DNA of 64,000 bases from Anaerolineales bacterium HSG24 (GTDB lineage Bacteria > Chloroflexota > Anaerolineae > 4572-78 > J111). The notes below the pieces were generated by a model. The model was not told where the DNA came from and did no database searches. It saw only the letters and a program-made list of their open reading frames with translations. This document shows positions 33,007 to 41,767 of this stretch, piece by piece. The DNA is taken from NCBI GenBank assembly GCA_030377895.1, contig JAUCGB010000008.1, positions 1-64,000 of the forward strand. The letters are read 5' to 3'. How positions within the stretch are numbered: position 1 is the stretch's first letter; the number at the start of each line of letters is the position of its first letter. A program made the translations under genes and the position numbers.

Positions 33007-35375
33007 CAAAAACAACGATTATAACATCTATTCGCCCCCATATTTTGGCCCTGCTGATACTACTCGCCTTCATTGGATTGGGGATTATTTATAGTATCGC
33101 TACTCCGCCCTTTGAAGCCGGTGACGAATCTCGCCATTACGCGGTGGTCAAATACATGGCTGATACCGCTCGCCTGCCGGTACAAGATGGGAGCGAACCA
33201 GCCCACCATTGGGAACATGAGGGTAGTCAGCCTCCACTTTATTATGCCCTTGCCGCCCTCGCCACCGTATGGATTGAGACCAGCAGTTGGCATGAGGTAT
33301 TCTGGTACAACCCCCACACCTCGATTGGCGACCCGCTTCGCCCCGACAACAAACATATCACCATCCACCCGCCAAATGAAACATGGTCGGGCCATGTGTT
33401 GGCCGTCCATCTAATTCGCTTCATGTCGCTCATGTTCGCCTCGGTGACGGTGACGGCCTGCTACCTGATTGCTCTGACGCTGTTTCAGGGAAATCGCTGG
33501 CTTGCCACAGGTGCTATGGCCGTGACTGCCTTTAACCCCATGTTTATCTTCATTTCTAGCGCAGTTAATAACGATAATGCGGTGATTATGTTTGTCACCT
33601 TGGCCTTGTGGGTGATGATTGACATGGGGCGGCAACACTTTCAAGGAGCTTCGCACCTTGAAGGAGGGGTTTCGATATCCTCCATCGTCGGCTTAGGCGT
33701 TTTGATAGGCTTGGGCGCGTTGAGCAAACTGTACGCGCTCGGTCTGCTTCCGTTAGCGGGATTGTGGTTTATCTGGCTGGCGTATCAAACTGAAATCGCT
33801 ACCCAGAAAACGGGGCAAATCTTGTGGATTGCCATCCTCAAAAAAGCGATTGGGTGGGGGCTGATACTAGGCGGAACCGTGTTTGTGGTGGCTGGCTGGT
33901 TCTATCTGCGGAACGCGTGGGTATACAATGGAGACTTGCTCGGCCTCGAATCGATGCGAAAAACCGCGCCACCTCGCCCGACGGCCCTGTCACTGTCGGT
34001 TTTGTGGGCTGAGTTCGAGGGGTTACGCATCGCTTATTGGGCTTTATTTGGCGGAGTCAACATTCTGGTCTCAAATTGGATTTATCGCCTGCTCGATTTC
34101 ATGTCGTTACTGGCCTTTGTGGGATTGGTCGGATTTACGATTTATGATTTTAGATTGGCGATAGGCCCACAGGTGGATAAAAATAAGACCGTCCACCGCC
34201 CAACCTTTTATTTGCTGTTGGGCTGGTGTTTGATTATGGTAGCAGGCTTCATCGTCTGGAACTTGACTCAACCAGCCACGCAGGGGAGATTGTTCTATCC
34301 AGCCATCTCGGCGATTTCGGCCTTGATGATTCTGGGGCTGACTTGGTTGGTCGGAAATTTCTCGCAAAGACGCGTTTCCGCGCCTCTTCTTTATATGCCT
34401 AAAACAATCGTCATCATTTGTGCCACCGCGTTATTCATCTTTGCTTTGAGCGTACCGTTTATTTACCTAGCTCCTGTCTATGCAAAATCAGATATTTTGA
34501 CCAAAAACGATCTGCCCGCAGAGATACAGCTGCTTGATTATATCTACGATGACACAATGCGTCTGATTGGATACACACTGCTGATGAACACGATTCGTCC
34601 GGCGGAGAAGTTACATCTAACCCTCTATTGGCAACTGCTCAAACCGACGGCGCAGAACTACAGTCAATTTATCCATCTGCTAGGCCGGCAACGGGATAAG
34701 GTGGCTCAACGAGACACCTACCCGGGTAGTGGACATTGGCCGACCTCGTATCTCAAACCGGGTGATATTTTGGCCGATGAGTATGAGATTATCATCCCTC
34801 CCCACACCGAAACAACGCACGCCCCTACTCGGCTGACGATTATCGTCGGAATCTACGATTATCATGAAGCGGGACGGCCCGGCAAACCAGTGGTCAATAG
34901 TGACGGTCAGCCCATCGAGCCGATTATCGCCACGCTCAAGCTGATTCCGTGGCAATGGCCGACTGCCCCATCCACCCATGAGCCGATTAACTTTCTGAAT
35001 CAAGTGACTCTGCAAGCGTATCAACTCGACATGGCGAATCAGACTCTGACTCTGGTGTGGCAGGTTCAGCAACCGATAGCCAATGATTACACAATCTTTA
35101 TTCAGGCATGGCCGCAACAGCCAGATGGCTCGGTTGATCCGACCAACTCAACCATGCTGGCCGGATTTGACGGCCCGCCGGTCAACGGAGACTATCCCAC
35201 TTCGCTTTGGAGTACCGACGAGGTGATTGTGGACCAGCATGGGCTTGATTTAGACAGTTTGGGAACCAAGCAGTTTACGTTATTGGTGGGGTTGTATAAT
35301 CCGGTGACGGGGGAACGGCTACCGGCCTTCGATTCGCAGGGAATGCTGAATCATTACGCGGTGGGGATTGATTGA
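33003..35375 (+). CDS. Polytopic membrane protein, GT-C glycosyltransferase/DUF2142-like
   Basis: 790 residues with about eleven membrane segments in the first 520. The first periplasmic loop has the GT-C style motif PPFEAGDESRHYAVVKYM followed by GSQPPLYYALAAL, typical of ArnT/PMT-like and DUF2142 proteins, where the acidic residues bind a lipid-linked sugar donor. The last 270 residues are a soluble extracytoplasmic region of two similar beta domains (HLTLYWQLLKPTAQNYSQFI and TLTLVWQVQQPIANDYTIFI), a design I associate with Chloroflexota. GTG start overlapping the LysE stop. The acceptor is unknown. Confidence 0.8.
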   Translation: MTKTTIITSIRPHILALLILLAFIGLGIIYSIATPPFEAGDESRHYAVVKYMADTARLPVQDGSEPAHHWEHEGSQPPLYYALAALATVWIETSSWHEVFWYNPHTSIGDPLRPDNKHITIHPPNETWSGHVLAVHLIRFMSLMFASVTVTACYLIALTLFQGNRWLATGAMAVTAFNPMFIFISSAVNNDNAVIMFVTLALWVMIDMGRQHFQGASHLEGGVSISSIVGLGVLIGLGALSKLYALGLLPLAGLWFIWLAYQTEIATQKTGQILWIAILKKAIGWGLILGGTVFVVAGWFYLRNAWVYNGDLLGLESMRKTAPPRPTALSLSVLWAEFEGLRIAYWALFGGVNILVSNWIYRLLDFMSLLAFVGLVGFTIYDFRLAIGPQVDKNKTVHRPTFYLLLGWCLIMVAGFIVWNLTQPATQGRLFYPAISAISALMILGLTWLVGNFSQRRVSAPLLYMPKTIVIICATALFIFALSVPFIYLAPVYAKSDILTKNDLPAEIQLLDYIYDDTMRLIGYTLLMNTIRPAEKLHLTLYWQLLKPTAQNYSQFIHLLGRQRDKVAQRDTYPGSGHWPTSYLKPGDILADEYEIIIPPHTETTHAPTRLTIIVGIYDYHEAGRPGKPVVNSDGQPIEPIIATLKLIPWQWPTAPSTHEPINFLNQVTLQAYQLDMANQTLTLVWQVQQPIANDYTIFIQAWPQQPDGSVDPTNSTMLAGFDGPPVNGDYPTSLWSTDEVIVDQHGLDLDSLGTKQFTLLVGLYNPVTGERLPAFDSQGMLNHYAVGID

Positions 35376-35459
35376 TTGGTTGCCATGTTGACTGCTGACC
35401 ATGTCATTCTGAGGGCATGGTTCATTCTCCGTTAAGTTTGCTTTACAAATAAAACCATT

Positions 35460-35551
35460 GTAGGTGACGCTTGTAGCGTCACTAAACACCGTAATACCCC
35501 CAAGCAATACAGGCGAACGGTCATTGTCACGCTACAAGCGTGACCTACATC
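35460..35551. repeat. Palindromic element (GTAGGTGACGCTTGTAGCG type)
   Basis: TGTAGGTGACGCTTGTAGCG at one end and CGCTACAAGCGTGACCTACA at the other are near-perfect inverted repeats, each itself a hairpin. Only copy in the window. The rest of the gap 35376-35698 shows nothing. Confidence 0.7.
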
Positions 35552-35698
35552 GTCAAGAAATTTATAAAGATGATTTGGTCTATTTTGAACCATGCCCGAT
35601 TATTCAATACTTTCCTCATTCGCTGTTATGTTGTATAATAAAGACCGATATTTTTACTAGTAGTATTATCTTTTTACTAATCAACAAGGAGCAATTCC

Positions 35699-36676
35699 AT
35701 GACCGACCGAGCAACCGTAGACCAATCTATTCAAGCCATGCAGGATAACTTTCAACCGAACCGAGCCGACGGGTTAAATGTGACCTATCGGCTGCTACTG
35801 ACCGGCGACGGGGGTGGTTCTTGGGGCATTTACATTAAGGACAAGCAATGTAAAGTTCGAGAGGGCGCACCCCGCCGAACCGATACGACCATCACCATGA
35901 GTGTTGAGCGATATTTCCAATTGAGCCGTGCCCAACTGAATGTCGGCAACGCCTATCAACGGGGCGAAATCAATGTGTCTGGGAATCTGCAACTGGCTCT
36001 CAAATTTGTAGAATTATTCTCCCCTTGGGGGAATGAAACACCACCACCACCTCCTCCACCACCACCTCCTACAACTTCTGGCCTTGTCAACGGTAGCTTT
36101 GAGGAGTATCAGCCTTTTGCCTACAAGGGTGATGTGAAAGTTTGGAAGGAGAACCAATATCCTGAGATGTATGGCAAATATTGGGACTTGGATATTCTCA
36201 AGGTCGGTAATAGTCGTCCGCATCTGATGGATAGTAAAACTTTTGGCCTGTTTACCCAAAAATATTTCTCAGGCAAAGGCTTAAATTACAAGGCGCATGG
36301 TGGCTATTCACAGGTAATCACCTCTCGTTACAAGTTTGATTTGGCGTTCCGGCAAACCATCTCCGCCCAAGCCGGACGAAGCTACACCTTCAAAGGACGC
36401 TGGGTTTCCTATTATAAAGGCTCTGAGCCACCCTACATCGACGACATCATCTTTCTGACCATTGGCATCGACCCCACCGGCGGCACTGACCCTCGCAGTG
36501 GGAGCGTGGTTTGGGGGACGCGGGACGGCAAAAACAATAAATGGCGCGATCCAAGCGTGAGCGCAACAGCGAAAGGGGATAGAATCACCGTGTTTATTCG
36601 GATTGAAAATACGGAGAAGGATGTGGGTAAAACGGAATTGAACACGATCCATCTTGATCAGTTTGAGTTGAGGTAA
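35699..36676 (+). CDS. SCP2 sterol-carrier-like domain fused to a beta-sandwich domain
   Basis: 325 residues. Residues 1-110 resemble an SCP2 lipid-carrier domain (YRLLLTGDGGGSWGIYIKDK ... TTITMSVERYFQLSRAQLN, then GEINVSGNLQLALKFVELF). A run of ten prolines near 115-125 links it to a C-terminal beta-sandwich (about 130-325) that begins LVNGSFEEYQPF and ends HLDQFELR, the layout of carbohydrate-binding or DUF642-like jelly rolls. There is no signal peptide, so the sandwich is cytoplasmic unless exported by another route. AAGGAG is 8 bases before the ATG. Ligand unknown. Confidence 0.75.
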   Translation: MTDRATVDQSIQAMQDNFQPNRADGLNVTYRLLLTGDGGGSWGIYIKDKQCKVREGAPRRTDTTITMSVERYFQLSRAQLNVGNAYQRGEINVSGNLQLALKFVELFSPWGNETPPPPPPPPPPTTSGLVNGSFEEYQPFAYKGDVKVWKENQYPEMYGKYWDLDILKVGNSRPHLMDSKTFGLFTQKYFSGKGLNYKAHGGYSQVITSRYKFDLAFRQTISAQAGRSYTFKGRWVSYYKGSEPPYIDDIIFLTIGIDPTGGTDPRSGSVVWGTRDGKNNKWRDPSVSATAKGDRITVFIRIENTEKDVGKTELNTIHLDQFELR

Positions 36677-36713
36677 GGAATCGGGATTAAATTTGCTGAT
36701 ACTAACTTTTTTT

Positions 36714-36784
36714 GGTAGTGGTGCAAAAGTAGTGATACGGATCCGTTAGCTACCCGCAAGTTCTAAACTTGCGGGTAGCTGACC
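36714..36784 (+). repeat. R2 element, core b variant
   Basis: GGTAGTGGTGCAAAAGTAGT followed by the hairpin GCTACCCGCAAGTT / AACTTGCGGGTAGC. Confidence 0.75.
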
Positions 36785-36821
36785 TTTTTCTTTGGTTTAG
36801 CCGGAATCAACACTAAACTTG

Positions 36822-36995
36822 CTACCCGACAAAGTGGTTTAGGGAAGGCTAAAACAGGAACACAGAGTTTCACAGAGACGCACAGAGGGGCACAGAGGAA
36901 AAATAAATCTCTTTTTTAAAAAACTCTGTGAAACTCTGTGTTCCTCTGTGAAACTCTGTGTTAATTAGTCTAGGCTAAGAATTTTTGTCGGGTAG
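36822..36995 (+). repeat. R4 element (174 bp, complete)
   Basis: Terminal inverted repeats CTACCCGACAAA ... TTTTTGTCGGGTAG. The interior has ACACAGAGTTTCACAGAG repeats on one arm and CTCTGTGAAACTCTGTGTT on the other, making one long palindrome. A longer, nested copy is at 62243-62582. Confidence 0.85.
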
Positions 36996-37002
36996 TAAGT
37001 CC

Positions 37003-38259
37003 TTAATCGAAGTTATGAAATGTCACGCGCCATGAATAATGGCCTCGGCAAACCTGATTATGGTTGCGTGCCCATTCACATTTATCAATACGACCCTCGC
37101 AATAGCCAGCCGCGGCGAGGGCTTCAGCCGGAATCAACTCATCAAGGGTAGTGAAGTTAAAACTTTCCTCGCTGGTGTAGGGCGTGCCGTCCATGTTGCG
37201 CTTCACGTATAGGGTCATGCTGTTGCTCCACAGCGTAATCTCCGTCCGGCCCGGCCCATGACTACCGGAGCCAACCTCAACATTGTTGAAGGTATCCCCA
37301 ATCACCACTCCGTCCATGGGAATGCCGGGCGGCGGGCCTTGCAACACCGTAATGTAGATGCTGTGGTTGCCGAGACAACCGCCATTCTCACCGATTGTCA
37401 TGAGGGTCTGATAGGTTACACAAAAATCTTTGCCGCATCGGAGTTGGTCAGCCAACTCTTCGCTCGTGGAAGGCGTTTCATCGCTCCTAGATTCGGCCTC
37501 CGGCTCGGTGTTTGGTTCAGGCTCGGTTGAATCAATCGCCGGTTCGAGGAGAGAGACAAACTCAGGCGTTGGGGTGGGCGGTGGAAGCGGCGTTTCGACG
37601 ACAGGAATATCGTCAAGATTGCCCGTGACCATGACTAGATCAGCAAAAACCCACTCCAACTGTCCATCTGAATTGAGGTCGATTTGTAGCCAATCTTTCG
37701 TCTCATTTTGACCAAGCAACTCGGTCATGTCGGCTCGGTTGAACTGCCCCAAAATAGAATAGTCGGTGCTAGGCCCACTCCGTATATTGATGTTTTCAAA
37801 GTCGGCCTCTTTCAGCCCAACCATTGGAACCGGAATTTCGGTAGCAGTGGGGCTAGGGGTGATGGTTGGTACGAGCGTATTCGTAGCGGTTGGTTCGGAT
37901 GTAGCGGTTGGTTCTGGCTTATCGGTTGGTTCGGATGTAGCGGTTGGTTCTGGCTTATCGGTTGGCTCAGATGTAGCGGTTGGTTCTGGCTTATCTGTTG
38001 GCTCTGGCGTGGGTTCGGATGTAGCCGTGTCTGTGGAAACGGGGGTGTCGGTGGGTGCAACCTCTGGCATGTCAGTCGGAACCTCAGCCGCAACTTCGGT
38101 GGCCTCAACTGTCTCTCCAGCCGAATCAAGCGACGGATTCGAGTTACAGGCAGTCAATATCAACCCGATGAGCATGAGCAACAAGATTAGATTCTGGACT
38201 TGGATAAGGGAGTTCCAAGAAAATAAAAGTTGGAACTGCCTAAATGGATTTTTTTGCAT
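37003..38259 (-). CDS. Lipoprotein with SH3b domain
   Basis: About 418 residues from the ATG at 38259. The signal peptide ends in a lipobox LILTAC, so the protein is lipid-anchored outside the membrane. Then a Thr/Pro/Glu linker with three EPTDKPEPTATS repeats, an SH3b-like domain (ADFENINIRSGPSTDYSILG ... WLQIDLNSDGQLEWVFADLV), a second linker, and a Cys-containing C-terminal domain (LRCGKDFCVTYQTLMTIGEN ... CEGRIDKCEWARNHNQVC) with six or more Cys that probably form disulfides. SH3b modules usually bind peptidoglycan. The start is uncertain: residues about 6-20 are the translation of an R6 repeat, and no good ribosome-binding site is visible. It follows tex on the same strand, 31 bases from its stop. 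Confidence 0.75.
   Translation of the reverse strand: MQKNPFRQFQLLFSWNSLIQVQNLILLLMLIGLILTACNSNPSLDSAGETVEATEVAAEVPTDMPEVAPTDTPVSTDTATSEPTPEPTDKPEPTATSEPTDKPEPTATSEPTDKPEPTATSEPTATNTLVPTITPSPTATEIPVPMVGLKEADFENINIRSGPSTDYSILGQFNRADMTELLGQNETKDWLQIDLNSDGQLEWVFADLVMVTGNLDDIPVVETPLPPPTPTPEFVSLLEPAIDSTEPEPNTEPEAESRSDETPSTSEELADQLRCGKDFCVTYQTLMTIGENGGCLGNHSIYITVLQGPPPGIPMDGVVIGDTFNNVEVGSGSHGPGRTEITLWSNSMTLYVKRNMDGTPYTSEESFNFTTLDELIPAEALAAAGYCEGRIDKCEWARNHNQVCRGHYSWRVTFHNFD
38206..38243 (+). repeat. R6 element inside the lipoprotein gene
   Basis: AAGGGAGTTCCAAGAAAATA ... AAGTTGGAACTGCC. The inverted repeat GTTCCAA/TTGGAAC encodes residues FRQFQLLFSWNSLIQ of the signal peptide region. Confidence 0.75.
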
Positions 38260-38290
38260 TGTCTTTCGTATTCTTCTGTGTCCCATTATT

Positions 38291-40432
38291 TTACTTCACC
38301 CACCCCAAACTGATGCGACCTCGCTCCACCTCAATATTCAAAATCTCCACCTCTAACACATCGCCCACGCCAAGAACAGTGCCAAACGGGATTTTGCTCC
38401 GATGCAACAACCCATCCTGCTTAACCCCAATGTCGATAAAAGCCCCAAAATCGACCACATTCCGCACTGTGCCATTCAGGGTCATGCCGACCAGCAAATC
38501 TTCCATAGAGAGGACATCGCTCCGCAGAATCGGGGGCGGCAAATCTTCGCGCGGGTCTCGGCCGGGGCGCATCAGTTGGTTGATTATGTCGGTCAAGGTC
38601 GGCAGGCCAGTATTTAGCTCTTGAGCCAGTTTATCCAACGACTGCTCGGCCTGCCACTTTTTCAACACTTTAGCCTGTTTTTCTAACGGCGTTTTAACGG
38701 TCAAACCAGCCAGTTTTAGAACCGTTTTCGCCACACTGTAACTTTCCGGATGGATTGCGCTGGCATCCAATGGATTGCTCCCCTTCTGAATCCGCAAAAA
38801 TCCGGCTGATTGCTCAAACGCCTTTGGCCCTAAACCAGACACTTTTTTGATGGCCGTCCGCGTCTTAAAAGGGCCATGTTTATCCCGATGGGTCACGATG
38901 CGCTCGGCCAACTTCGGCCCAATACCGGCCACATGGGTCAACAAAGCGGGTGAGGCGGTGTTCACATCGACCCCGACATGATTGACCACGCTCTCGACCA
39001 CGCCATCAAGAGTACTGTTCAACGCCTTCTGATTTACATCATGCTGATACATGCCCACCCCAATCGACTTGGGATCGATTTTGACCAATTCGGCCAATGG
39101 GTCTTGTACTCTGCGAGCAATCGAAACCGCCCCACGCATGCTCACATCAAGATTGGGCAGTTCGGCTCGAGCCAACTTGCTGGCACTGTAAACACTCGCT
39201 CCGGCCTCGTTGACCATGAGATATTTGGTGTTCGGCCCTTTTCGCCGATCTTTAAGTTCGGTGGTCAACTCGGCCACCAACTGCTCCGCCTCACGAGAAC
39301 CTGTTCCATTGCCCACCGCAACCAGAGTCACGCCATGTCGATTGACCATCTCGGCCAGCATAGCCAGAACCTTCGTTTTCTGGTGGAGGTAGAACGTACC
39401 TGTATCGACCAACTTGCCAGTCGGATCGAGGACGGTCACTTTACAGCCGGTGCGAAAACCTGGGTCGATTCCTAGCACAGTATGCCCGACTAATGGCGGC
39501 TGGGTTAATAAGTTGCGAAGATTATCAGCAAAAACCCGAATGGCATGGTTTTCTGCTTTTTCGGTCAAAGTACGGCGCACATCCCGCTCAATGGCCGGGA
39601 GCAGAAGCCGATTAGCCCCGTCCTCCATCGCTATCTCCAACTGCTCGGCGAGGGGAGAGCGTGGCTCAGGCCGAAACACGTCGGTCACGGCTCGTTGCCA
39701 ATCCTGCTCAGAAACCGGCACTTTAACCCGCAAAACCTTTTCGGTTTCACCCCGATTCAAAGCCAAAATCTGGTGTGGGCGCAGGCGGTTGACTCGAAAA
39801 TCAAACTCATAATAGGTCTCGTACACCCCTTTGGGGTCTTCGGCTTTTTTGATTTTCGCACACGCCAGATTGCTCCATTTCATGGCTCGTTCCCGAGTGG
39901 CGCGCCGCACTTGGGGATGGTCGCTAATCGTCTCGGCCACAATGTCTCGCGCTCCAGCAAAGGCTTCCTCAATCGTCGGCACCTCCTCGCTGATAAAGTT
40001 GGCGGCCAACTCCTCAAATGATTTGTCGGTGAGCGGCTGTTTGAGCAGGATGTCGGCCAAATCAGCCAACCCTTTTTCGCGAGCGACGCTGGCTCGGGTG
40101 CGCCGTTTCGGTTTGTAAGGCTGATACAGATCCTCCAACTCGGTCATGGTCTCAGCGGCTAAAAACTGTTGCTGTAGTTCCGGAGTCATCAACCCCTGAC
40201 TATCGACACTGGTGATAATCGTCTCCCGCCGCGCGTCGAGTGTCGTCCATTTTTCAAGCAAAGTCTGAATCTGGCGTAACTGCTCTTCATCTAGTTGCTC
40301 GGTCACTTCCTTCCGATACCGAGCGATAAAGGGCATGGTGTTTCCTTCATTAAATAGATCAATCGCCGCCGCCACCTGACGAGGAGTCAGGTTCAGTTCG
40401 GTGGCAATTTTTTGAGCGTAATTTGTATTCAT
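38291..40432 (-). CDS. tex: RNA-binding transcription accessory protein Tex
   Basis: 713 residues. Order of domains is standard: Tex N-terminal helical domain (NLTPRQVAAAIDLFNEGNTM, ...FIARYRKEVTEQLDEEQLRQ), YqgF/RuvC-like domain near 315-440 (VLGIDPGFRTGCKVTVLD), two helix-hairpin-helix motifs near 490-560 (LLTHVAGIGPKLAERIV and IKKVSGLGPKAFEQSAGFLR), and a C-terminal S1 RNA-binding domain near 640-713 (GTVRNVVDFGAFIDIGVKQD). Binds nucleic acid and interacts with transcription machinery. The lipoprotein gene follows closely, so they may share a transcript. Confidence 0.96.
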   Translation of the reverse strand: MNTNYAQKIATELNLTPRQVAAAIDLFNEGNTMPFIARYRKEVTEQLDEEQLRQIQTLLEKWTTLDARRETIITSVDSQGLMTPELQQQFLAAETMTELEDLYQPYKPKRRTRASVAREKGLADLADILLKQPLTDKSFEELAANFISEEVPTIEEAFAGARDIVAETISDHPQVRRATRERAMKWSNLACAKIKKAEDPKGVYETYYEFDFRVNRLRPHQILALNRGETEKVLRVKVPVSEQDWQRAVTDVFRPEPRSPLAEQLEIAMEDGANRLLLPAIERDVRRTLTEKAENHAIRVFADNLRNLLTQPPLVGHTVLGIDPGFRTGCKVTVLDPTGKLVDTGTFYLHQKTKVLAMLAEMVNRHGVTLVAVGNGTGSREAEQLVAELTTELKDRRKGPNTKYLMVNEAGASVYSASKLARAELPNLDVSMRGAVSIARRVQDPLAELVKIDPKSIGVGMYQHDVNQKALNSTLDGVVESVVNHVGVDVNTASPALLTHVAGIGPKLAERIVTHRDKHGPFKTRTAIKKVSGLGPKAFEQSAGFLRIQKGSNPLDASAIHPESYSVAKTVLKLAGLTVKTPLEKQAKVLKKWQAEQSLDKLAQELNTGLPTLTDIINQLMRPGRDPREDLPPPILRSDVLSMEDLLVGMTLNGTVRNVVDFGAFIDIGVKQDGLLHRSKIPFGTVLGVGDVLEVEILNIEVERGRISLGWVK

Positions 40433-40658
40433 TAGTTATCATTATGAATGAGCCATCAAAAAACGTTTCACGTTTTCTGGTGGTTCATTGTTAGGGTCGT
40501 TAGAGTCTAATTTTTCTGTCCAAATTATAACCACATGCCGATTATCAGACAATATCGGCTGTGAGCAACGACAATCAGTCACACGTCTGTTTTGCAAATC
40601 GGATCCATTGACCTTATGATTTGACAGCAGAAAAAATCGTGCTAAGGTTATATTATCT

Positions 40659-40699
40659 TAAATGAGAACTTGTCTCAATTAGATATTACTGTTTATAAT
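40659..40699 (+). promoter_or_regulatory. Candidate promoter and dyad of the metal ABC transporter
   Basis: TTGTCT at 40670-40675 and a perfect TATAAT at 40694-40699 with an 18-base spacer. An inverted repeat TAAATGAGA-ACTTG-TCTCAATTA (one mismatch, 40659-40681) covers the -35, a plausible operator for a metal-responsive repressor. It does not match the dyad upstream of the DtxR-type gene. Confidence 0.45.
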
Positions 40700-40700
40700 T

Positions 40701-40875
40701 GGACACGGATAAACACGAATTTTTTGTAGTGGTGCAAAAGTAGTGATGAGGAGTGCAAAGCTCGCTTTGCAGGCAAGGCAAGCCTTGCACTCCGGATTTT
40801 GCCATCACATGTCATCGGGATTAAATAAGTTGCGCGTTTTCCGTTTGGCAAAAAATCCGTGTTTATCCGTGTTCC
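40701..40875. repeat. R10 palindrome split by nested R2 and R1 pieces
   Basis: Arms GGACACGGATAAACACGA (40701-40725) and AAAATCCGTGTTTATCCGTG (40850-40875) form one palindrome like 25812-25881. Between them lie a reversed R2 copy (40726-40810) and an R1 end fragment (40814-40848). Confidence 0.75.
40726..40810 (-). repeat. R2 element nested in R10
   Basis: GTAGTGGTGCAAAAGTAGTG ... GCACTCCGGATTTTGCCATC in reverse orientation, with one end degraded. Confidence 0.8.
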
Positions 40876-40888
40876 AATGTTATCAACT

Positions 40889-41662
40889 ATGGAACTAATT
40901 CAACCTTTGGCCACCATATCGGCTGGCCCAGCGACCAATAAATATGATGCCCGTCAGCCAATTTTGAGGCTGGACAACATCTCTGTTCGTTTTCAGGATA
41001 CGCCGGCCCTGAACAACATCTCGTTTGAGCTACAACCGGGGGAGCGGGTGGCTGTTATCGGGCCAAACGGCGCGGGCAAAAGCACTCTGTTTAACGCTAT
41101 TTCCGGCCTAAAACGTCCTACACAAGGACAAATTTATATACATGGCCGCGCCGGTGAGCAAGTTTGCATCGCCTACGTTCCCCAACGAAATCGGGTTGAT
41201 TGGCAGTTTCCGGTCAATGTGAGCGATGTGGTGATGATGGGGCGAGTGGGGCGTTTAGGGTTATTCCGTCGCCCAAAACGGAAAGACCGTCAGATTGTTG
41301 AGGAGGCTCTGGCCTTGGTCGACATGGCAGACCTCTCTAAACGGCAGATTGGCGAACTTTCTGGGGGGCAACAACAGCGAGTTTTTATCGCTCGGGCCTT
41401 GGCTCAAGAGGCAGAGTTGATGTTGATGGATGAACCTTTGACTGGCCTCGATGTGAAATCACAAGAAAGTATTTTTGCTATTTTGGATAAACTGCGCCAT
41501 CGACAGGTGACGACCATGATTGCCACGCACGACCTCAACGTTGCCGCCGAGCGATTTGACCGCATCCTGCTCTTGAACCAGCGAGTCGTTGGCTTTGGTC
41601 GGGCCAAGGAGGTCTTCACCTCTGACCTGCTCAGTCGCACTTATAATGGAAGCCTGCGGTAG
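40889..41662 (+). CDS. Metal ABC transporter, ATP-binding protein (ZnuC/MntB-like)
   Basis: 257 residues from the ATG at 40889; two in-frame starts upstream lie inside or at the edge of the R10 repeat. Walker A GPNGAGKSTLF, the Q-loop YVPQRNRVDWQFPVNVSDVV (the RNRVDWQFP pattern is typical of the Mn/Zn/Fe group), signature LSGGQQQRVFIARAL, Walker B LMLMDEPLTGLD and the H-loop ATHDL. It energises uptake of Zn, Mn or Fe. The stop codon TAG lies within the first bases of an R2 element, so the insertion defines the C-terminus. The permease gene follows; no substrate-binding protein gene is in the window. Confidence 0.93.
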   Translation: MELIQPLATISAGPATNKYDARQPILRLDNISVRFQDTPALNNISFELQPGERVAVIGPNGAGKSTLFNAISGLKRPTQGQIYIHGRAGEQVCIAYVPQRNRVDWQFPVNVSDVVMMGRVGRLGLFRRPKRKDRQIVEEALALVDMADLSKRQIGELSGGQQQRVFIARALAQEAELMLMDEPLTGLDVKSQESIFAILDKLRHRQVTTMIATHDLNVAAERFDRILLLNQRVVGFGRAKEVFTSDLLSRTYNGSLR

Positions 41663-41748
41663 TGGTGCAGAAGTAGTGATATATGTCAGTTACCTACCCG
41701 CAAGTTCCAAACTTGCGGGTAGGTGATCACTACATGTGCAGGACTACC
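41658..41748 (+). repeat. R2 element, core b variant (91 bp)
   Basis: GGTAGTGGTGCAGAAGTAGT ... ACATGTGCAGGACTACC with the hairpin CTACCCGCAAGTT / AACTTGCGGGTAG. It overlaps the stop of the ABC ATPase gene and fills the gap to the permease. Confidence 0.9.
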
Positions 41749-41767
41749 AAGGCAAAAAGGGGGATTG

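Noticed and set aside
37708-38356. Frames opposite the EPTDKPEPTATS repeats of the lipoprotein (Val/Ser/Gly- and Trp/Gly-rich)
   Set aside because: Repetitive antisense translation of the Thr/Pro linker, not genes.
41723-41767. Earlier start of the metal permease
   Set aside because: The extension MITTCAGLPRQKGGL comes from the R2 right end; ATG 41768 starts the family N-terminus.
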